Below the pieces are notes generated by a model, which saw nothing but the letters and a program-made list of their open reading frames with translations, was not told where the DNA came from and made no database searches. Both the position numbers and the translations under genes were made by a program. This document shows positions 59,704 through 64,000 of a stretch of 64,000 bases of DNA, piece after piece. This stretch comes from an uncultured Acidobacteriota bacterium (GTDB taxonomy: Bacteria; Acidobacteriota; Terriglobia; Bryobacterales; Bryobacteraceae): the NCBI GenBank assembly GCA_902825945.1, contig CADECY010000004.1:62001-126000 (forward strand). The letters are read 5' to 3'. The first letter of the stretch is position 1, and the number at the start of each line of letters is the position of its first letter.

Positions 59704-60777
59704 TTAGAGCCAGATCCGCTCGACCGTCCAATAGATCGCGACACAGGCGATCATCGCCGAGGCTGGCGTCACCACGAACGCACGGTACCAGCGCTGTCCG
59801 GAGAAGCGCCAGCCGACGGCGAGGAATGCCGTGCCGATCACAGCGAGTTGACCGGCTTCGACACCGAGGTTGAAGCCGATCAGCGCGGTGACGAATTCGG
59901 CTCTTGGCAGTCCCACTTCGCCGAGCGCGCCGGCGAAGCCCATTCCGTGCAGCAGCCCGAATACGAAGACGAGTGCCACCCGCCATGACTTCAGTTCCGA
60001 GAGGAAGATGTTCTCGATCGCGACATAGGCGATCGAGAGCGCGATCAGCGGTTCGACAATCGACGGCGAGATCGAAACGATGCCGTACATGCTCAGCGCG
60101 AGCGTGATCGAGTGAGCGAGGGTGAAGGCGCTCACTTGTAGCAGCACCGTGCGCGCGCGGCCGCTCAACAGGTAAATGCCGAGTACGAACAGCATGTGAT
60201 CGAGCCCGTGCGGAACGATGTGGGTGAACCCGAGCGAGATGTAGCGCCAGAGGGTGGAGGCGGGTCCGCTGGCCGGCAGTCCGCCGAGATCGATCGAGGT
60301 GGACGCGCGTCCGCCTTCGAGCCACATCGTAGCCGGCTGCGCGGCGCCCGCCGTGTGGACGGTGAGCGAATAGGTGGCGAACGTCCAGGCGTAGCTCCAC
60401 TGGAACTTACGCGCGCTTTCGGGGACGCGGCCGGTGAAGCGAATTGTGGCGGGCGGCGCCGTTCCGGGACCCGGTGCCGACGCGATCGCGTAGGAGATCG
60501 CGGGCCTGTCCGTCGCATCATCGAAAGCGATCTTGACTCGTTGGCGGTAAACTTCATCGGCGCCGGTGATAATCGCGAGCAACTTGTCCGTAGCCGTTCC
60601 CTGTTCGAGCACTCGCCCGGAAAGCGACTCGATCTTCTCGGCCAGCGCTTCGCCGTCGGTCACCACGGTGATCTCGTAGGAGCGGTCCGGTGCGAAGTTC
60701 GCGGTGACGCGGGTGGTGCCGATCTCGTGCGCGCACGCGCCCAGGGCAACGGAAGCGAGAAGAAGGAGGTGTCGCAT
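59704..60777 (-). CDS. HupE/UreJ-family membrane protein with extracytoplasmic N-domain
   Basis: A 357-residue protein. A signal (MRHLLLLASVALGACAHE) is followed by a 170-residue beta-rich extracytoplasmic domain. Then come six or seven helices of the HupE/UreJ_2 type with the metal-motif HIVPHGLDHMLFVLG near residue 190 and FGLLHGMGFAGALGE near 280. Relatives import nickel or cobalt or take part in metallo-enzyme maturation. It is second in an operon with the DUF4198 gene and is convergent with the peroxidase gene, 7 bases apart. Specific metal unknown. Confidence 0.88.
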   Translation of the reverse strand: MRHLLLLASVALGACAHEIGTTRVTANFAPDRSYEITVVTDGEALAEKIESLSGRVLEQGTATDKLLAIITGADEVYRQRVKIAFDDATDRPAISYAIASAPGPGTAPPATIRFTGRVPESARKFQWSYAWTFATYSLTVHTAGAAQPATMWLEGGRASTSIDLGGLPASGPASTLWRYISLGFTHIVPHGLDHMLFVLGIYLLSGRARTVLLQVSAFTLAHSITLALSMYGIVSISPSIVEPLIALSIAYVAIENIFLSELKSWRVALVFVFGLLHGMGFAGALGEVGLPRAEFVTALIGFNLGVEAGQLAVIGTAFLAVGWRFSGQRWYRAFVVTPASAMIACVAIYWTVERIWL

Positions 60778-60787
60778 GGGGTGATCC

Positions 60788-61606
60788 TTATCTGTTGGCG
60801 GAGATCGCTGTGTTGACGGGGATGGCGAAGGTGAGTGAAGCCCAGAGGCTTTCCCATTCCGCCTTCACTCCCGCCGGTGCGGGAACCAGATGGACGGCTT
60901 TGATCAGCCACATTCCGCCGGCGTCGAGTTTGAGGCGGACGCGGCCATCGCGATCGGTGCGGGCTGAAACCTTGGCGGACGGATTCATCCGGTTGATCGC
61001 CACCACGAGCGCGCCGGCAAGAGGCTTCGATTCGTAGGTAAGGCGCACGGGCATCTCGCCTCCGGGCCGCATCGAGTAGGGATTGTTGCCGGCAACGAGC
61101 TCGAGGGTGAATCCGAGTGCGCGGTCGGCTGGCGCATCGGCAGCCGGCGTACCGGCGGCAATCACGCTCTTGGCGCAGCGTGAGAAGACTTCGGCGACCG
61201 TGCTGCCGGTGGCTTTCCAACCGCGGAGGGCCGGCAGGGTGTCGAGGCCCTCTTCTTTCAGATACGCGTCGAACTTCGCGACATCCTGCTCGACCGTGCT
61301 GTGGTTGCTCCGGTATCCCGCCACCATGACGCCGGGCTGACTCGCGAGGACCATCCCCGCTGGATCACCTCCGGCGCGTCCGGGCACGGGACGGCGTCCG
61401 GCGGCGTCCTCCACGATGAATTGCCTGATCAGGGACGGATCGCGCGGTAGCGGATCGCCGAGAAGATCCTGCCCGACCCGGAGGCGCAGACTCACCGGGC
61501 GTCCGGGCTGGGCCTGGAAGGCGGCAGGTTCGATCCACATGTCGTGGGCGAGCGCGGGAACGGCGCAGAGGGCGAAGATTCGGAGAATACGCGTTGTGAT
61601 GGACAT
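60788..61606 (-). CDS. DUF4198 periplasmic protein (metal-linked)
   Basis: A 272-residue secreted protein. The signal MSITTRILRIFALCAVPALAHDMWIEP ends with the family's AHDMW motif, in which His and Asp/Trp follow the cleavage site. Further family features are RVGQDLLGDPLPRDPSLI, VAGYRSNHSTVE and the C-terminal beta-sandwich (RTDRDGRVRLKLDAGGMWLIKAVHL). DUF4198 proteins commonly neighbour nickel/cobalt transport genes, and here HupE/UreJ follows 10 bases later. The promoter must lie in the 83-base gap to the hypothetical gene at 61690. Confidence 0.85.
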   Translation of the reverse strand: MSITTRILRIFALCAVPALAHDMWIEPAAFQAQPGRPVSLRLRVGQDLLGDPLPRDPSLIRQFIVEDAAGRRPVPGRAGGDPAGMVLASQPGVMVAGYRSNHSTVEQDVAKFDAYLKEEGLDTLPALRGWKATGSTVAEVFSRCAKSVIAAGTPAADAPADRALGFTLELVAGNNPYSMRPGGEMPVRLTYESKPLAGALVVAINRMNPSAKVSARTDRDGRVRLKLDAGGMWLIKAVHLVPAPAGVKAEWESLWASLTFAIPVNTAISANR

Positions 61607-61689
61607 GCCTCAGTGATCACTACGCTGTTTGAGCCCGGCTGGATTGGCCCTGCTGAAAAAATGACGCAGCCGCTCGCCGCGGTGCCTTA

Positions 61690-62247
61690 TCACCCATAGC
61701 GCCACCGCTCATGGTGAATGAACGCGAGCGCGGCCACGAGGCGCGAATCATCAATACCGCGACGAATGAGGACGCTCCACTCCCTTTCCGATGGGCCGGC
61801 TCTTGCCCAAATATCAACACGTGACTCCGACCTGCCGAGGAACACCACGGTGAAGAGCGGCATGTGAAACATCAACGAGTTTGCGCCGTCCATGAGGATC
61901 AAGTAGCGGTTGCGGAGGATGCTGATCATGCGGATCTCTCCGGCCACGCCGCTAGCGCTCAGTAGTTGAAAAACTGGTGGAACGAACGAGGCTCTTCGGA
62001 TGACCAGTTCCGCTTGCCCGCGGGGATTCTCGACAACGAAATCGAGCTTGTTGAACGGGTTGGTCAATCGCCGGCCCGAACGGCGCCCGTGGGCTGAGTA
62101 TCGCCAGCACAATGTTCCTTGGTTGTCCGATATTCTGCCGCGCCGGAAGGGTGAGTTGCGTTCGATTTCGAAGTAGTACTCGGCCCCGTTCGCGAAGCAC
62201 TCCTCTTCTGGCGCGTTCGATGGCCCTCTGCGCTTGTTGGGCTTCAT
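61690..62247 (-). CDS. Hypothetical protein with scramblase/LURP-one-like beta-barrel pattern
   Basis: A 185-residue protein. After a basic N-tail (KPNKRRGPSN) it has FEIERNSPFRRGRISDNQGT and later NKLDFVVENPRGQAELVIRRASFVPPVFQLLSA. It ends with SLMFHMPLFTVVF, a WSVLIRRG strand and the closing LAALAFIHHERWRYG. The alternation of beta strands and the buried helix-like ending recall the tubby/LURP-one/scramblase fold, but I give this only as a structural guess. ATG 62247 is preferred because GAGG lies 5 bases upstream. A TTG at 62265 is the longer alternative. Confidence 0.65.
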   Translation of the reverse strand: MKPNKRRGPSNAPEEECFANGAEYYFEIERNSPFRRGRISDNQGTLCWRYSAHGRRSGRRLTNPFNKLDFVVENPRGQAELVIRRASFVPPVFQLLSASGVAGEIRMISILRNRYLILMDGANSLMFHMPLFTVVFLGRSESRVDIWARAGPSEREWSVLIRRGIDDSRLVAALAFIHHERWRYG

Positions 62248-62785
62248 GCGATCCTCGGATCTCAACTGTCATGACGCCGGCGAACCCGCAATAGTTCGAA
62301 CTGCACTGATTCAGCTGAGGAGCGTTTGCCGACCGAGTTTCTCGCGTGCCGTGCAACGAGCTACGTGGAGAGCGGCGACTCGTCTCCCTCGACGGCTTCC
62401 CCAAGATTCGACGCGAGTCTGCCGAACAAGTTTTGGGGGAGCGTAACACGCGAAATTCCGTCGGCCGCTTGGCCGATCTTCACCGCCTTGATGCCGCCGT
62501 CCCGAGGGCGCTGCGCGACTCGGCTTCGACGCGGGGCAGCCAAGGACGAGTTAGCGAATCCGAGGTCCAGGCCTCGGTCCAGGCGTTCTACGCGAGCTTA
62601 GAAAAGGGCCGTGAGGGAGTGATGTGGACTGTCCGTGGTGTTCACCAGACGTTCCTCGAGTGCACCATCGACATGGTCAAGAACATCGACATCCACTTTG
62701 CCAGCCCCGATGTGCGGAGATGCCGCACCAGTACGAGAAAAAGCGGCCCCGGTCAGGGCCGCTCTCTTTCGTTGGTGCTCTCGAG
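62248..62785. other. 538-base gap without a confident gene
   Basis: The interval between the hypothetical gene and DUF4331 holds one open frame on the plus strand (62346-62852). Its middle (SEVQASVQAFYASLEKG, then VHQTFLECTIDMVKNIDIHF) could be a real or decayed helical protein, but the start and the terminator-encoded tail are implausible. The minus-strand DUF4331 terminator (62738-62763) lies at the right end. No RNA gene is recognised. Confidence 0.4.
62738..62763 (-). terminator. Intrinsic terminator for the DUF4331 gene (possibly bidirectional)
   Basis: AGCGGCCC (62742-62749) pairs perfectly with GGGCCGCT (62756-62763) around a 6-base loop. On the minus strand the hairpin is followed by five T residues, a strong rho-independent terminator, 23 bases after the DUF4331 stop. 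The plus-strand side has the weaker CTCTTTC tract. Confidence 0.8.
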
Positions 62786-64000
62786 TTACGGGAGCGGGAT
62801 GTCCGGAACGGTGGGCGTGTTGGTTCCACCGTGTCCGCCGAGCAGACCCTGATGCGCCGGAGCGAGGAAGGGGAAGCGATCGAGGTAGTTCTTGTCGTTC
62901 ACTTCGACTCCCTTGGCCAGGCCCGCCGCGGGGTTGCCGGCGGCGATCAGGCTCAGGAGCACGCTGTTCACGTTGACCTGATTGCGATTCGGGGCCGAGC
63001 CTCCGCCCATACGCCGCCCGTTCGGGAAGCTGGAATCGATCGAGGCGTCGAGCGTGATCACGTCACCTGTCGAGCCGTCTTCCACCGGAATCGGCCGGCC
63101 GAGATTGACGGCGCGGATGATGTCCAGCCGGGGTCCCTTCAGGGTGTCGACAGTCGATTGCGGAAGTCCGAGAGCCTTGTAGACTCCGAGGGCCTCGAGG
63201 TCACGGACGAGCACCGGGAACAGGATGTTGGCGCCGAAGTTCGACACGTCCATCATCGGCGTGCTGCGCAGGTACGTCGTGTGCGACTGCGTGCCGATGA
63301 GTCCCGCATTGAACAAGGGCAGGGCGTTGCGGCCCACCTGGACCCAATCGCCCGAGCCCTTCAAGCCAGTAATCGGCTCGGTGGCGTCGACTTCCTGGGT
63401 CTTCTGGCGAAGGACACGCGACCAGACGCGGAGCAGCGCGTCGGTCGATTCCGGGCGCAGCTCGCCGTTGTGCGGGATGCCGTCGGGGAACAGTTCCTTC
63501 GTGGGAACCTCTAGCGCGATCGAGAAGACGTTGAAGCCGGTGAAGACGTCCTTGGCGGGATCGCGGCGTGCGCCGGCCAAACCACCGAGGTCGCCCTTGG
63601 TCAGGTTGACGAGGTCGAAAATGCCCTTCTCGTCCAGTTGATAGGGATCGTCGAACTGGCCCGCGATGACACGTCCGCCGTTGCCGAGCGGATGAATGAA
63701 CTTGTCGACGAAGGCCTGATTGTAGAGGCCCACTTCACGGCTGGTGGCGTCGCCGGAATCGTAGCCCTTGAAGGGTCCGAGGCCGTAGACGAGCCGGTCG
63801 GTTTGCGGCCCGTGGTTATTGGGCAGGACCGGAAGGTTCAGGCCGATGATGTTGCCCTCGCCATCGCCGGTACGGACTTCGCCCGGAACCAGCCGGGTAA
63901 CCGTCATCGTCTCGGTGCCTCCGGTGAGCTGCCACAACAGTTCGTTGCCGCCGCCGAGGGCGTCCTTGGCCGTGGGGGCTGGGGAGGTCTTCAGCGTGTT
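62786..64000 (-). CDS. DUF4331-family protein, C-terminal part (runs off the window)
   Basis: At least 404 residues; the start lies beyond the right edge and the frame is open to base 64000. DUF4331 features include FVDKFIHPLGNGGRVIAGQFDDPYQLDEKGIFDL, AGARRDPAKDVFTGFNVFSIALEVPTKEL, LRVWSRVLRQKTQ and VDTLKGPRLDIIRAVNLGRPI. The FDDP segment may be a calcium or metal site. Many members are secreted or S-layer-like and found near metal or redox genes. Its transcript ends at the hairpin at 62738-62763. Function unknown. Confidence 0.88.
   Translation of the reverse strand, partial: NTLKTSPAPTAKDALGGGNELLWQLTGGTETMTVTRLVPGEVRTGDGEGNIIGLNLPVLPNNHGPQTDRLVYGLGPFKGYDSGDATSREVGLYNQAFVDKFIHPLGNGGRVIAGQFDDPYQLDEKGIFDLVNLTKGDLGGLAGARRDPAKDVFTGFNVFSIALEVPTKELFPDGIPHNGELRPESTDALLRVWSRVLRQKTQEVDATEPITGLKGSGDWVQVGRNALPLFNAGLIGTQSHTTYLRSTPMMDVSNFGANILFPVLVRDLEALGVYKALGLPQSTVDTLKGPRLDIIRAVNLGRPIPVEDGSTGDVITLDASIDSSFPNGRRMGGGSAPNRNQVNVNSVLLSLIAAGNPAAGLAKGVEVNDKNYLDRFPFLAPAHQGLLGGHGGTNTPTVPDIPLP

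Noticed and set aside
62624..63514. 296-codon plus-strand open frame opposite DUF4331
   Set aside because: Runs through a terminator hairpin and is antisense to a gene with clear DUF4331 features.

Overview
The window is a high-GC chromosomal segment that looks like Acidobacteriota, most likely the Solibacter/Bryobacter side (Bryobacterales). This rests on gene content, not on an rRNA or marker tree. The supporting content is Oar-like TonB receptors with an N-terminal carboxypeptidase-regulatory repeat, paired DUF1592/DUF1552 and DUF1549-DUF1553/DUF1501 genes with CxxCH haem motifs, a remnant of the acidobacterial VWFA-related family, and secreted PQQ beta-propellers. No rRNA, tRNA, CRISPR array, integrase or transposase was recognised. 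Genes are tightly packed, with many 1-14 base overlaps.

Layout. 0-5.5 kb: end of a TonB receptor, a TfoX-C-like helical protein, lepA, nusB, a propeller lipoprotein, a frameshifted ACP-like/membrane gene and a PfkB sugar kinase. 5.5-16 kb: EamA exporter, DUF1592/DUF1552 pair, a PQQ alcohol dehydrogenase with a lanthanide-type active-site Asp, a decayed MbcA/RES toxin-antitoxin pair and a complete TonB receptor. 16-21.3 kb: a four-gene ABC ATPase / FtsX permease / LolA-like / outer-membrane barrel operon behind a perfect 15-base palindrome. 21.3-22.2 kb: about 900 bases with only gene debris. 22.2-30 kb: nnr-tsaE, a PQQ propeller and a DUF1549-1553/DUF1501 pair followed by a degraded partial copy of the DUF1501 gene. 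30-36.4 kb: phosphotransferase, NHL protein, SDR, glycosyltransferase, tartrate-type dehydrogenase, a VWFA protein that has lost its VWA core, and a CheY-CheX pair. 36.4-42.2 kb: HlyD-type adaptor and an overlapping glycosyltransferase cluster. 42.2-49.7 kb: a large secreted metalloprotease, DinB-like protein, sialidase-like protein and an isoquinoline-oxidoreductase-type molybdenum enzyme. 49.9-51.7 kb: truncated haemoglobin, ferredoxin-type flavin reductase and an NsrR-like Rrf2 regulator. 51.7-55.4 kb: TlpA-like thioredoxin, truncated DUF808 protein and OPT transporter. 55.5-64 kb: a histidine kinase/OmpR-type regulator pair, a dihaem cytochrome c peroxidase, HupE/UreJ and DUF4198 proteins, a scramblase-like hypothetical and a DUF4331 protein running off the end.

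The two most coherent systems are these. First, the haemoglobin-reductase-NsrR operon looks like a split nitric oxide dioxygenase: globin and reductase are separate proteins where flavohaemoglobin is a single chain, and the operon carries its own likely nitric-oxide-sensing repressor. Second, the kinase/regulator pair and the neighbouring cytochrome c peroxidase share a sequence motif (GTTAAGGAmTGTyA) upstream of the kinase gene and, inverted, in front of the peroxidase gene. The motif has the 10-11 base direct-repeat spacing expected of an OmpR/PhoB-family regulator. Several single genes start only 5-13 bases after a good -10-like hexamer, which suggests leaderless or near-leaderless transcripts.
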